Shown here piece by piece: positions 33,785-45,111 of a DNA stretch of 64,000 bases. The position numbers and the translations under genes are program-made. The number at the start of each line of letters is the position of its first letter. Positions within the stretch are counted from its first letter, which is position 1. Location of the stretch: contig JAUCEF010000009.1 in the NCBI GenBank assembly GCA_033558025.1, positions 2,976,001-3,040,000 on the forward strand, given 5' to 3'. The notes under the pieces were generated by a model. It was given only the letters and a program-made list of their open reading frames with translations, had not been told where the DNA came from and did no database searches. The stretch is from Phytophthora sp. 'mugwort' (taxonomy: Eukaryota; Oomycota; Peronosporomycetes; Peronosporales; Peronosporaceae).

Positions 33785-34123
33785 TGATGAAAGGTATGGA
33801 TCTTGGACACGAAGCTTGTACGAAGCGGAGGGAGGGACGTCGCAGACGGCGGGACCGGAGCGAAGGCACTTGAGGGGTAGAATGAAGATTCGAAAGTGAT
33901 TGAATTGTTGGAGCTTACACCCTACTGTTATAGACACGCGACCCTGCGTCCTATCACCTAGTGCATCTAATCAACCATCACTCACCGGTGTTCGTCCAAT
34001 CATCCTACTCGTCTAATCATCGGTGGCGTAAACAACGTACCGTAAACATCGCGGGATCGTGTTGGACCGGTTCGGGTTAACCGGTTACTGGTACACAGTA
34101 CCAAAACCCGGCAACCCTCAATA
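33785..34123 (-). repeat. W 5' LTR
   Basis: 339-bp A-type LTR. The right flank GTTTC (34124-34128) is the W target duplication. It matches the 3' LTR at 7662-8000 by eye. Confidence 0.92.
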
Positions 34124-36122
34124 GTTTCGAAGAGACCAAGAGCGGTCGCGTGCTGGTGAGCCGCGACGCGCAGTTTATGGAAGACGTCTTCGACAGTGGG
34201 AGACGTGACTACCATCAGAGGGAGGTGGTGGTCATTCAAGATGAAGAGACGACGGATCAAGATTCGTTGCAGTCGGATGAAGACGACAAAGAAGAAGAAG
34301 ACGAAGAAGCAGCGCGGGACGAAGGTTTTGAACCAGGCAGCAAGCGACACCCGCGGACGCAGTCGCTGGAAGAAGCTGTGGAAGTTCCAAGTGCCAAGCG
34401 GCAGAGTCGACACCTGACTCTGGACGAGATGTCGGCTGCGGCTCAAGAAAGTCAAGACTTCGAAGCTGCATACGTCGTGAATTCAGTGGGAGAAATGCCG
34501 ACCACGTTCAAGTCGGCGATGGAATCCAGCGACGCAGTCAAGTGGAAGGAGGCGTGTGACTCGGAGGTCGAGTCGGTCCGCAAGAACGAGACGTGGATCC
34601 TCGTGCCGCTGCCAAAAGGACGCAAGGCAATCGGCAACCGATGGGTGTTCCGTGTGAAGGAGAACCAGGCTGGAGAGATCGAACGGTTCAAGGCGCGCCT
34701 GGTGGCCAAGGGATTTTCGCAGAAGTACGGCATCGACTACGACGAGACTTTCGCGCCAGTGGCCAAGTTCACGTCGATCAGGATCCTGCTCAGTCTGGCG
34801 GCCAAGTACAATCTCATGGTGCACCAGATGGATGTCAAGACAGCTTTCCTGAACGGTTTGTTAGACGAAGACATCTACATGGCACAGCCGGACGGCTACA
34901 TCGATGAAAGCACCCGGACTATGTCTGTCAGCTCAAGCGGTCTCTTTACGGTTTGAAGCAGTCGCCGCGGATGTGGAACAAGACCATCGACGACCTCATG
35001 CTCAAGCTAGGGTTCAAGAAGTGCGAGTCTGACCACTGCATCTACTTCAAGCGTGACGACCAAGACATGATCTTCGTGGCGCTATATGTCGACGACCTGA
35101 TCCTCGCAAGTAACAACGACAAGCTGCTCAAGTCGACGAAGAAGGCGCTCAGTGACCGTTTCGAGATGACGGACCTGGGCCAGCTCAAGTACTTCCTCGG
35201 CATGGAAATCGATCAAGATGTGACGACAGGGAAGGTGTCAATGCGGCAAACCAAATTTACGAAAGACATTCTGGAGAAGTTCAACATGGAGAAGAGCAAT
35301 CCTGTTAAGACGCCACAGGATCCGGGCCTCAAGCTGACCAAGGCCATGTGCGAGGGCGGCTGCAAGCACGACGAGACCATGGTAAACGTGCCATACCGGA
35401 ATGCTGTGGGATGCCTCATGTATCTCATGGTAGGCACACGCCCGGACCTCGCAGCAGCAGTGGGAGTTCTCAGCCAGTTTGCAGCAGACCCATGTCCGAC
35501 ACACTGGCAGGCGCTTAAGAGGGTCTTCAGGTACATTCAAGGCACGAAGACGCACGGCATCGAGTTTCAAGCGAGCTGCGACGACGGACCCCAAGGCTAT
35601 TCAGATGCCGACTGGGCTGGAGACATCGAGTCAAGAAGAAGTACAAGTGGCTACGCGTTCATGATGAATGGCGGATGCATCAGCTGGAGGAGCAAGAAGC
35701 AGCGGACAGTGGCGCTGTCTTCGACGGAAGCTGAGTACATGGCGCTATCGGAGGCGACACAAGAGGCGGTGTGGCTTAAGGTGTTCCTGTGCGAGCTCGG
35801 TGAGATGACAAGCGATGAAGCAATCAAGATCTACGAGGACAACCAAGGCTCCATCGCGTTGGCCAAGAATCCCGAATTCCACAAGCGCACCAAGCACATC
35901 GACATTCGCTACCATTTCGTGCGCGAGAAGGTGGAAGACGGTCAAGTGGTGCTGCAGTATGTTTCGACAACCGACATGCTGGCGGACATCATGACGAAGA
36001 CAATCTCTGCAACGCAGTTCAGTGTGCTCCGGAGCAAACTCGGCATCGAAGCGCTGAAGGCTGTCGAGTCGAGTGGGAGTGTTGTCAAGGAGACGTCTCG
36101 ACCAGCTGCTGTATACCGGTAG
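34124..36122 (+). pseudogene. Y pol 3' half (linker, RT, RNase H), frameshifted
   Basis: Continues Y Gag-Pol from about residue 709 to the stop. One A is missing near 34909 (GATGAAAGCACCC where T has GATGAAAAGCACCC), which breaks the reverse transcriptase between the catalytic Asp region and YVDD. Frames run 34150-34956 and 34953-36122. [13 protein letters not shown] and DNQGS are present in the second. A further change, ACGAAGACAATC for ACGAAGCCAATC near 36000, distinguishes it from its tandem copy. Confidence 0.88.
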
Positions 36123-36433
36123 GATACCGGTATGACCTTCACTCAGTGGCATCGCACTCATCATGTGATTACGAGACGAAGATTACGTCACGGTGTTTAT
36201 GGGACGGTGTTTACGCCACGGACGATTACGCCATGGGTGGGTACAAGATTGTGGGTACATGATGGGCTCTACGTGGCACTCCCTGATTGGCTGAAGTAAC
36301 TCAGTATCCAGTAGAGAATCCAGTAGAGTGTACCCAGTAGGTAGAACTGTAGGCTTAGAGGTAGCAAGGAGTTTGCGAACTAAGGACCTGAATCAATCAC
36401 TTTGCATTTTGCCATCAAGTGACCAAGCCTTTT
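36080..36433 (+). repeat. Y 3' LTR (B1 type)
   Basis: 354 bp, with the GGACCTGAATC variant. The right flank is TAAGG, inside B2 gag. No matching TAAGG-LTR left junction is present in the window. Confidence 0.9.
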
Positions 36434-39400
36434 TAAGGGCCGACCGTCGAAGAAGAACGGTGCGTGCCACAACTGCGGCAAGCATGGACATTGGATCGCG
36501 GAGTGTCCCTCGCGGATCCATGACAACACGGAACGGCAGCGCTCGCAGCGTGCCAACGTCGCGCGTGAGGACGACTCCGGCGACTATCTCTTCTTCGTCG
36601 ACGGCGATGGCGATGCGGCCATGGCAGCGTCGGCGAGTGGCACATGGCTGGTCGACTCGGGTGCGACGCAGCACATGGCGCACTCCAAGAAGTTCATGAG
36701 AAACTACAAGGCTTTCACTCCGGTCGACGTGCGTCTCGCAGACGACGGTGTGGTTCAAGCGATCGGCAGCGGCGACATTGTGATGGAGATGAAGACGCCT
36801 CGTGGCATCAAGAAGGGTGTGCTCACGAACGTGTGGCACATTCCCAAGCTAACGCGCAACCTCTTCTCGATCGGGCGCTTCACCAAGGACGTCGGGTCAG
36901 TGACCTTCGACAGCGACGGATGCTTCATCGCGCTGAAGGGGATGAAGTGCACGATAGGTGCGCGTGACGGCAAGCTGTTCAAGCTGTGCATGACGCCCGT
37001 GCGCCTGGACGAAGCGAATTCGGCGAGTCCGAACGGGAGCCAAGGGGACACCAAGTCGTACCTCTGGCACCTTCGACTAGGCCACATCGGTCACGCTGGG
37101 CTCGACGCCATCGTCAAGAAGAAGCTCAGCGTCGGCATTGACCTCGGGTCCGCGAGCAAGTGGGAGACGTGCGACGGATGCGCGCTCGGCAAGCAGACGC
37201 GATTGAGTTTCGAATCGACATCGCCCAAGCGTGCCAATGAACTACTGGAGGTAGTGCACAGTGACGTATGCGGGCCCATGCGCACGCCGACGTTTGGCGG
37301 CAAGCGCTACTTCGTCACCTTTATCGACGACAAGTCGCGCTACTGCGTGGTGTACCTGGTAAAGAACAAGTGGGAGGTGGCCGACAAGTTCGCGCACTTT
37401 GTGGCGTTTGCGGAGACACAGACCGGCAAGCGCGTCAAGGAGCTTCGCAGTGACAACGGTGGTGAGTACAAATCCGACAAAATGGCCAAGTTTTGCAGCA
37501 AGCGCGGCATCGTGCAGAAGTTCACGCCGCCATACACGCCGCAGCTCAACGGAATCGCGGAGCGCATGAACCGGACGCTAGTTGAATGCGCGCGGTGCAT
37601 GCTGGAGCACGCGAGTCTGTCCAAGGCATACTGGGGCGAAGCAGTCATGACGGCTATGTTCCTGCGCAACCGCTGTCCGACACATGCGCTTGACAACGAT
37701 AAGTCTCCGTACGAGCTGTGGACTGCCAAGAAACCATTGCTGGCCAACCTCAAAGTCTTCGGTTGCCACGCCTACGTGCATGTGGCGAAAGAGAAGCGAA
37801 CCAAGCTGGATGCGCGATCGGTGCGATGCAGGTTCCTGGGGTACTCGGACCACGAGAAAGCGTATCGGTTCGAGGAGATCGAGAGTGGTCGCGTGCTGGT
37901 GAGCCGCGATGCACAGTTCATGGAAGACGTCTTCGACGGTGGAAGACGCGACTACAAACCCAAGGAGGAGCTGGTGGACCTTCAAGATGCGGAAGAAGGC
38001 ACCACGGACAAAGATGAACAGTCGGCATCGGACGACGAAGATGAAGAGACTGCGCGGGATGATGAATTCTTGCCCGGCAGCAAGAGACACCCGCGGACAC
38101 AGTCGCTGGAGGAAGCGGTGGAGACCCCGAGTGCCAAGCGATACGCGTCAGAGAATCGACGCCAAGGCCTGGATGAGATGTCTGCCATGGCTCGAGACAA
38201 CGACAAGAGCTTCGAGGCGGCGTACGTCGTGGATTCAGTGGGAGAAATGCCGACCACGTTCAAGTCGGCGATGGAATCCAACGACGCACGCAAATGGAAG
38301 GAGGCCTGCGACTCGGAGTACGACTCGCTGCGCAAGAACGACACATGGGACGTGGTACCGCTGCCCAAGGGACGCAAGGCCATCGGCTGTCGATGGGTCT
38401 TTCGCGTGAAGGAGAACCAAGCCGGCGAGATCGAACGATACAAGGCGCGCCTGGTGGCTAAGGGTTTTTCGCAGAAGCACGGCATCGACTACGACGAGAC
38501 CTTCGCGCCCGTGGCCAAGTTCACGTCCATCCGAATCGTGCTAGCGATGGCTGCCAAGTACGGGCTCAAGCTGCACCAGATGGACGTTAAGACAGCCTTT
38601 CTTAACGGCGTCCTGGATGAAGACATCTACATGCAGCAGCCCGACGGATACATAAGCGAAGGACGCCCGGATCATGTGTGCAAGCTCAAGCGCGCGCTCT
38701 ACGGTCTCAAGCAGTCGCCGCGCATGTGGAACCATACCATCGACGACTTCATGCTCAAGCTGGACTTCGACAAGTGCGAGACCGACCACTGCGTCTACGT
38801 CAAGCGCAACGGCGACAGCATGGTGCTCGTGGTGCTGTACGTGGACGACCTGGTGATTGCGAGCAGTGATGACGACATGCTCAAGGCGACCAAGAGCGCA
38901 CTAAGCAAGCGGTTCGAGATGACGGACCTAGGCGAGCTGAGCTACTTTCTCGGAATGGAGATCAAGCAAGACATCAAGGCTGGTGAGGTGACCATGCGGC
39001 AGACCAAGTTCGCGCGGAGCATCCTGAGCAAGTTCAGCATGGAGAACAGCAAGCCCGTGAAAACGCCGCAGGACCCCGGACTCAAGCTGACCAAGGCTAT
39101 GTGCGACGGCGGGTGCAAGCATGATGACACCATGGCAGGCGTGCCTTACCGGAACGCCGTGGGCTGCCTCATGTACTTGATGGTGGGCACCCGACCGGAT
39201 CTGGCTGCGGCAGTGGGCACACTGAGTCAGTTCGCTGCAGACCCATGCCCCACGCACTGGCAAGCACTCAAGCGCGTCCTCCGCTACATCCAAGGCACGG
39301 CGACGTACGGCATCGAGTTTCGCACCAAGGACCAAGACGGCGTCTGCGGCTACTCGGATGCGGACTGGGCGGGTGATGTGGAGTCGCGCCGCAGCACGAG

Positions 39401-39875
39401 CGGATACGCGTTCATAATGAGCGGTGGATGCGTGAGCTGGCGCAGCAAGAAGCAGAGGACGGTGGCACTATCGTCGACGGAAGCCGAGTACATGGCGCTA
39501 TCGGAGGCAACACAGGAGGCTGTGTGGCTCAAGGCGTTTCTGTGCGAGATAGGCGAAACCACAGAGGGCAAGGCGATCAAGATCTACGAAGACAACCAAG
39601 GATCCATCGCGCTTGCCAAGAATCCCGAGTTTCACAAGCGTACCAAGCATATCGACATTCGCTACCACTTCGTGCGCGAGAAGGTCGAGGACGGAGAAGT
39701 GATGCTCGAGTACTGTCCGACGCAAGACATGCTGGCGGACCTGATGACCAAGCCCATTTCAGCGGCGCAGTTCGACTGTCTCCGGAGCAAGCTCGGCATC
39801 GAAGCACCGAAGGCTATCGAGTCGAGTGGGAGTGTTGTCAAGGAGACGCCTCGAGCAGCTGCTGTATACCGGTAG
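36434..39875 (+). pseudogene. B2 Gag-Pol lacking the gag start (tandem unit 2)
   Basis: B2 polyprotein from just before the zinc knuckle to the end; the first about 230 codons are missing and replaced by the B1 LTR. The remaining frame is unbroken (first ATG at 36621, in the protease region) with protease, integrase, reverse transcriptase and RNase H motifs as in R. It is P-like at its left end and R-like at its right end, so it is itself a recombinant. Confidence 0.87.
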
Positions 39876-40145
39876 GATACCGGTATGACCTTCACTCAGT
39901 GGCACCTCAATCACTCCGGCGATTACGGGACGATGATTACGATGCACGTGGGTACAAGATTGTGGGTACAAGATGGGCATCGACGTGGCGCTCTGCGATT
40001 GGCTGAAGTAACTCAGTATCCAGTAGAGAATCCAGTAGAGTGTACCCAGTAGGTAGAACTGTAGGCTTAGAGGTAGCAAGGAGTTTGCGAACTAAGGACC
40101 TAAATCAATCACTTTGCATTTTGCCATCAAGTGACCAAGCCTTTT
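39833..40145 (+). repeat. B2 LTR in tandem unit 2
   Basis: 313 bp, copy of the R 3' LTR at 33245-33557. Its right flank GCATC is the R target site in W, not that of P. Confidence 0.9.
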
Positions 40146-40368
40146 GCATCAGTCCGAAAGCGATGTTGCTCAACTTGACGTAGTCGTCCTTGGCCCGCGA
40201 GTCCGTGTAGCTTGGCGTCGTCTCACGGTTCACGACATGCCACGTCGACTTGGTCAGGAACACGCCACGCATGTAGCGGTTCCACGTCGCGTAGTTGTCC
40301 CCGTTGAACTTGTCAATGGAGACCTTGGTCGAGGCGTCTTGGGCAGAGGACATGGTGCTTGGGCTCAT
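40146..40368 (-). pseudogene. W gag start, duplicated copy
   Basis: Copy of 33558-33780 offset by 6588 bases. There is no W body attached to it on this side, confirming that it arose by duplication of the segment and not by a separate insertion. Confidence 0.87.
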
Positions 40369-40372
40369 AACC

Positions 40373-40711
40373 TGATGAAAGGTATGGATCTTGGACACGA
40401 AGCTTGTACGAAGCGGAGGGAGGGACGTCGCAGACGGCGGGACCGGAGCGAAGGCACTTGAGGGGTAGAATGAAGATTCGAAAGTGATTGAATTGTTGGA
40501 GCTTACACCCTACTGTTATAGACACGCGACCCTGCGTCCTATCACCTAGTGCATCTAATCAACCATCACTCACCGGTGTTCGTCCAATCATCCTACTCGT
40601 CTAATCATCGGTGGCGTAAACAACGTACCGTAAACATCGCGGGATCGTGTTGGACCGGTTCGGGTTAACCGGTTACTGGTACACAGTACCAAAACCCGGC
40701 AACCCTCAATA
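40373..40711 (-). repeat. W 5' LTR, duplicated copy
   Basis: 339 bp A-type LTR identical by eye to 33785-34123, with the same GTTTC right flank in B1 pol. Confidence 0.9.
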
Positions 40712-42710
40712 GTTTCGAAGAGACCAAGAGCGGTCGCGTGCTGGTGAGCCGCGACGCGCAGTTTATGGAAGACGTCTTCGACAGTGGGAGACGTGACTAC
40801 CATCAGAGGGAGGTGGTGGTCATTCAAGATGAAGAGACGACGGATCAAGATTCGTTGCAGTCGGATGAAGACGACAAAGAAGAAGAAGACGAAGAAGCAG
40901 CGCGGGACGAAGGTTTTGAACCAGGCAGCAAGCGACACCCGCGGACGCAGTCGCTGGAAGAAGCTGTGGAAGTTCCAAGTGCCAAGCGGCAGAGTCGACA
41001 CCTGACTCTGGACGAGATGTCGGCTGCGGCTCAAGAAAGTCAAGACTTCGAAGCTGCATACGTCGTGAATTCAGTGGGAGAAATGCCGACCACGTTCAAG
41101 TCGGCGATGGAATCCAGCGACGCAGTCAAGTGGAAGGAGGCGTGTGACTCGGAGGTCGAGTCGGTCCGCAAGAACGAGACGTGGATCCTCGTGCCGCTGC
41201 CAAAAGGACGCAAGGCAATCGGCAACCGATGGGTGTTCCGTGTGAAGGAGAACCAGGCTGGAGAGATCGAACGGTTCAAGGCGCGCCTGGTGGCCAAGGG
41301 ATTTTCGCAGAAGTACGGCATCGACTACGACGAGACTTTCGCGCCAGTGGCCAAGTTCACGTCGATCAGGATCCTGCTCAGTCTGGCGGCCAAGTACAAT
41401 CTCATGGTGCACCAGATGGATGTCAAGACAGCTTTCCTGAACGGTTTGTTAGACGAAGACATCTACATGGCACAGCCGGACGGCTACATCGATGAAAGCA
41501 CCCGGACTATGTCTGTCAGCTCAAGCGGTCTCTTTACGGTTTGAAGCAGTCGCCGCGGATGTGGAACAAGACCATCGACGACCTCATGCTCAAGCTAGGG
41601 TTCAAGAAGTGCGAGTCTGACCACTGCATCTACTTCAAGCGTGACGACCAAGACATGATCTTCGTGGCGCTATATGTCGACGACCTGATCCTCGCAAGTA
41701 ACAACGACAAGCTGCTCAAGTCGACGAAGAAGGCGCTCAGTGACCGTTTCGAGATGACGGACCTGGGCCAGCTCAAGTACTTCCTCGGCATGGAAATCGA
41801 TCAAGATGTGACGACAGGGAAGGTGTCAATGCGGCAAACCAAATTTACGAAAGACATTCTGGAGAAGTTCAACATGGAGAAGAGCAATCCTGTTAAGACG
41901 CCACAGGATCCGGGCCTCAAGCTGACCAAGGCCATGTGCGAGGGCGGCTGCAAGCACGACGAGACCATGGTAAACGTGCCATACCGGAATGCTGTGGGAT
42001 GCCTCATGTATCTCATGGTAGGCACACGCCCGGACCTCGCAGCAGCAGTGGGAGTTCTCAGCCAGTTTGCAGCAGACCCATGTCCGACACACTGGCAGGC
42101 GCTTAAGAGGGTCTTCAGGTACATTCAAGGCACGAAGACGCACGGCATCGAGTTTCAAGCGAGCTGCGACGACGGACCCCAAGGCTATTCAGATGCCGAC
42201 TGGGCTGGAGACATCGAGTCAAGAAGAAGTACAAGTGGCTACGCGTTCATGATGAATGGCGGATGCATCAGCTGGAGGAGCAAGAAGCAGCGGACAGTGG
42301 CGCTGTCTTCGACGGAAGCTGAGTACATGGCGCTATCGGAGGCGACACAAGAGGCGGTGTGGCTTAAGGTGTTCCTGTGCGAGCTCGGTGAGATGACAAG
42401 CGATGAAGCAATCAAGATCTACGAGGACAACCAAGGCTCCATCGCGTTGGCCAAGAATCCCGAATTCCACAAGCGCACCAAGCACATCGACATTCGCTAC
42501 CATTTCGTGCGCGAGAAGGTGGAAGACGGTCAAGTGGTGCTGCAGTATGTTTCGACAACCGACATGCTGGCGGACATCATGACGAAGCCAATCTCTGCAA
42601 CGCAGTTCAGTGTGCTCCGGAGCAAACTCGGCATCGAAGCGCTGAAGGCTGTCGAGTCGAGTGGGAGTGTTGTCAAGGAGACGTCTCGACCAGCTGCTGT
42701 ATACCGGTAG
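40712..42710 (+). pseudogene. Y pol 3' half, duplicated copy
   Basis: Copy of 34124-36122, sharing the same missing A (near 41497). The shared break proves that the duplication came after the frameshift. It keeps GAAGCCAATC near 42588 where unit 1 has GAAGACAATC. Confidence 0.88.
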
Positions 42711-43021
42711 GATACCGGTATGACCTTCACTCAGTGGCATCGCACTCATCATGTGATTACGAGACGAAGATTACGTCACGGTGTTTATGGGACGGTGTTT
42801 ACGCCACGGACGATTACGCCATGGGTGGGTACAAGATTGTGGGTACATGATGGGCTCTACGTGGCACTCCCTGATTGGCTGAAGTAACTCAGTATCCAGT
42901 AGAGAATCCAGTAGAGTGTACCCAGTAGGTAGAACTGTAGGCTTAGAGGTAGCAAGGAGTTTGCGAACTAAGGACCTGAATCAATCACTTTGCATTTTGC
43001 CATCAAGTGACCAAGCCTTTT
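42668..43021 (+). repeat. Y 3' LTR, duplicated copy
   Basis: 354-bp B1 LTR followed by TAAGG of B2 gag, as at 36080-36433. Confidence 0.9.
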
Positions 43022-44742
43022 TAAGGGCCGACCGTCGAAGAAGAACGGTGCGTGCCACAACTGCGGCAAGCATGGACATTGGATCGCGGAGTGTCCCTCG
43101 CGGATCCATGACAACACGGAACGGCAGCGCTCGCAGCGTGCCAACGTCGCGCGTGAGGACGACTCCGGCGACTATCTCTTCTTCGTCGACGGCGATGGCG
43201 ATGCGGCCATGGCAGCGTCGGCGAGTGGCACATGGCTGGTCGACTCGGGTGCGACGCAGCACATGGCGCACTCCAAGAAGTTCATGAGAAACTACAAGGC
43301 TTTCACTCCGGTCGACGTGCGTCTCGCAGACGACGGTGTGGTTCAAGCGATCGGCAGCGGCGACATTGTGATGGAGATGAAGACGCCTCGTGGCATCAAG
43401 AAGGGTGTGCTCACGAACGTGTGGCACATTCCCAAGCTAACGCGCAACCTCTTCTCGATCGGGCGCTTCACCAAGGACGTCGGATCAGTGACCTTCGACA
43501 GCGACGGATGCTTCATCGCGCTGAATGGGATGAAGTGCACGATAGGTGCGCGTGACGGCAAGCTGTTCAAGCTGTGCATGACGCCCGTGCGCCTGAACGA
43601 AGCGAATTCGGCGAGTCCGAACGGGAGCCAAGGGGACACCAAGTCGTACCTCTGGCACCTTCGACTAGGCCACATCGGTCACGCTGGGCTCGACGCCATC
43701 GTCAAGAAGAAGCTCAGCGTCGGCATTGACCTCGGGTCCGCGAGCAAGTGGGAGACGTGCGACGGATGCGCGCTCGGCAAGCAGACGCGATTGAGTTTCG
43801 AATCGACATCGCCCAAGCGTGCCAATGAACTACTGGAGGTAGTGCACAGTGACGTATGCGGGCCCATGCGCACGCCGACGTTTGGCGGCAAGCGCTACTT
43901 CGTCACCTTTATCGACGACAAGTCGCGCTACTGCGTGGTGTACCTGGTAAAGAACAAGTGGGAGGTGGCCGACAAGTTCGCGCACTTTGTGGCGTTTGCG
44001 GAGACACAGACCGGCAAGCGCGTCAAGGAGCTTCGCAGTGACAACGGTGGTGAGTACAAATCCGACAAAATGGCCAAGTTTTGCAGCAAGCGCGGCATCG
44101 TGCAGAAGTTCACGCCGCCATACACGCCGCAGCTCAACGGAATCGCGGAGCGCATGAACCGGACGCTAGTTGAATGCGCGCGGTGCATGCTGGAGCACGC
44201 GAGTCTGTCCAAGGCATACTGGGGCGAAGCAGTCATGACGGCTATGTTCCTGCGCAACCGCTGTCCGACACATGCGCTTGACAACGATAAGTCTCCGCAC
44301 GAGCTGTGGACTGCCAAGAAACCATTGCTGGCCAACCTCAAAGTCTTCGGTTGCCACGCCTACGTGCATGTGGCGAAAGAGAAGCGAACCAAGCTGGATG
44401 CGCGATCGGTGCGATGCAGGTTCCTGGGGTACTCGGACCACGAGAAAGCGTATCGGTTCGAGGAGATCGAGAGTGGTCGCGTGCTGGTGAGCCGCGATGC
44501 ACAGTTCATGGAAGACGTCTTCGACGGTGGAAGACGCGACTACAAACCCAAGGAGGCGCTGGTGGACATTCAAGATGCGGAAGAAGGCACCACGGACAAA
44601 GATGAACAGTCGGCATCGGACGACGAAGATGAAGAGACTGCGCGGGATGATGAATTCTTGCCCGGCAGCAAGAGACACCCGCGGACACAGTCGCTGGAGG
44701 AAGCGGTGGAGACCCCGAGTGCCAAGCGATACGCGTCAGAGA
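43022..44742 (+). pseudogene. P gag end, protease, integrase
   Basis: B2 polyprotein from just before the zinc knuckle through protease, integrase and into the acidic linker, where T enters at AGAGA (44738-44742). The frame is open. It differs from R and unit 2 at several sites (GGATCAGTG, AATGGGATG, CGCCTGAACG), consistent with a separate element. Confidence 0.87.
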
Positions 44743-45096
44743 TGTTGTCAAGGAGACGTCTCGACCAGCTGCTGTATACCGGTAGGATACCGGTATGACC
44801 TTCACTCAGTGGCATCGCACTCATCATGTGATTACGAGACGAAGATTACGTCACGGTGTTTATGGGACGGTGTTTACGCCACGGACGATTACGCCATGGG
44901 TGGGTACAAGATTGTGGGTACATGATGGGCTCTACGTGGCACTCCCTGATTGGCTGAAGTAACTCAGTATCCAGTAGAGAATCCAGTAGAGTGTACCCAG
45001 TAGGTAGAACTGTAGGCTTAGAGGTAGCAAGGAGTTTGCGAACTAAGGACCTGAATCAATCACTTTGCATTTTGCCATCAAGTGACCAAGCCTTTT
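44743..45096 (+). repeat. T 5' LTR
   Basis: 354 bp. U3 holds three GATTACG motifs, the GTTTACGCCACGGACGATTA block similar to family A, three CCAGTAG repeats, and the inverted repeat of ATACCGGTA. Confidence 0.92.
45060..45076 (+). promoter_or_regulatory. Oomycete-type core promoter in T 5' LTR
   Basis: TCACTTT, one base, then CATTTTGCC: initiator plus flanking region match, about 36 bases before the LTR end. No TATA box is seen at the expected distance, unlike family A. Confidence 0.6.
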
Positions 45097-45111
45097 GGTT
45101 ATGAGCCCAAG
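45097..45111 (+). promoter_or_regulatory. Primer binding site of T overlapping the start codon
   Basis: GGTTATGAGCCCAAG with the gag ATG at 45101-45103. Identical to the site in family A. Confidence 0.8.

Larger units (their letters stand above)
7662..34123 (-). mobile_element. Element W: family A copia element with two insertions and an internal tandem array
   Basis: W is bounded by GTTTC target duplications at 7657-7661 and 34124-34128 inside Y. Its own sequence is the 3' LTR (7662-8000), 3' pol (one of the four tandem copies in 8001-17605), 27155-28839, 33558-33784 and the 5' LTR (33785-34123). A3 entered its integrase at GATTC and R entered its gag at GCATC. With those removed it would be a normal family A element. 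It lies antisense to Y. Confidence 0.9.
484..36433 (+). mobile_element. Element Y: B1 copia element with recombinant 5' LTR (discontinuous)
   Basis: Parts are 484-974, 5702-7661 and 34124-36433. It is interrupted by A1 (TSD GGGAA) and W (TSD GTTTC). The left flank is TCTGTG in X but the right flank is TAAGG in a B2 gag, so the two ends do not share a target site. The simplest reading is that a B1 element entered the gag of B2 element P at TAAGG. Recombination between the 5' LTR of P and the 5' LTR of the new element then deleted the intervening B2 gag. The coding region carries two frameshifts. Confidence 0.7.
29846..43021 (+). repeat. Two tandem copies of a 6588-bp compound unit
   Basis: Unit 1 is 29846-36433 and unit 2 is 36434-43021; a third, partial start follows at 43022. 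Each holds B2 pol from TAAGG, a B2 LTR, the W gag start, a family A LTR, Y pol 3' half and a B1 LTR. Unit 2 begins with P-type bases (GTGTCCCTCGC shared with 43022 onward, R has GTGTCCTTCGC) and ends its B2 part with R-type bases (GTGATGCTCGAG; the P tail has GTGGTGCTCGAG). This is what unequal crossing over between B2 elements R and P would leave. Confidence 0.88.
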
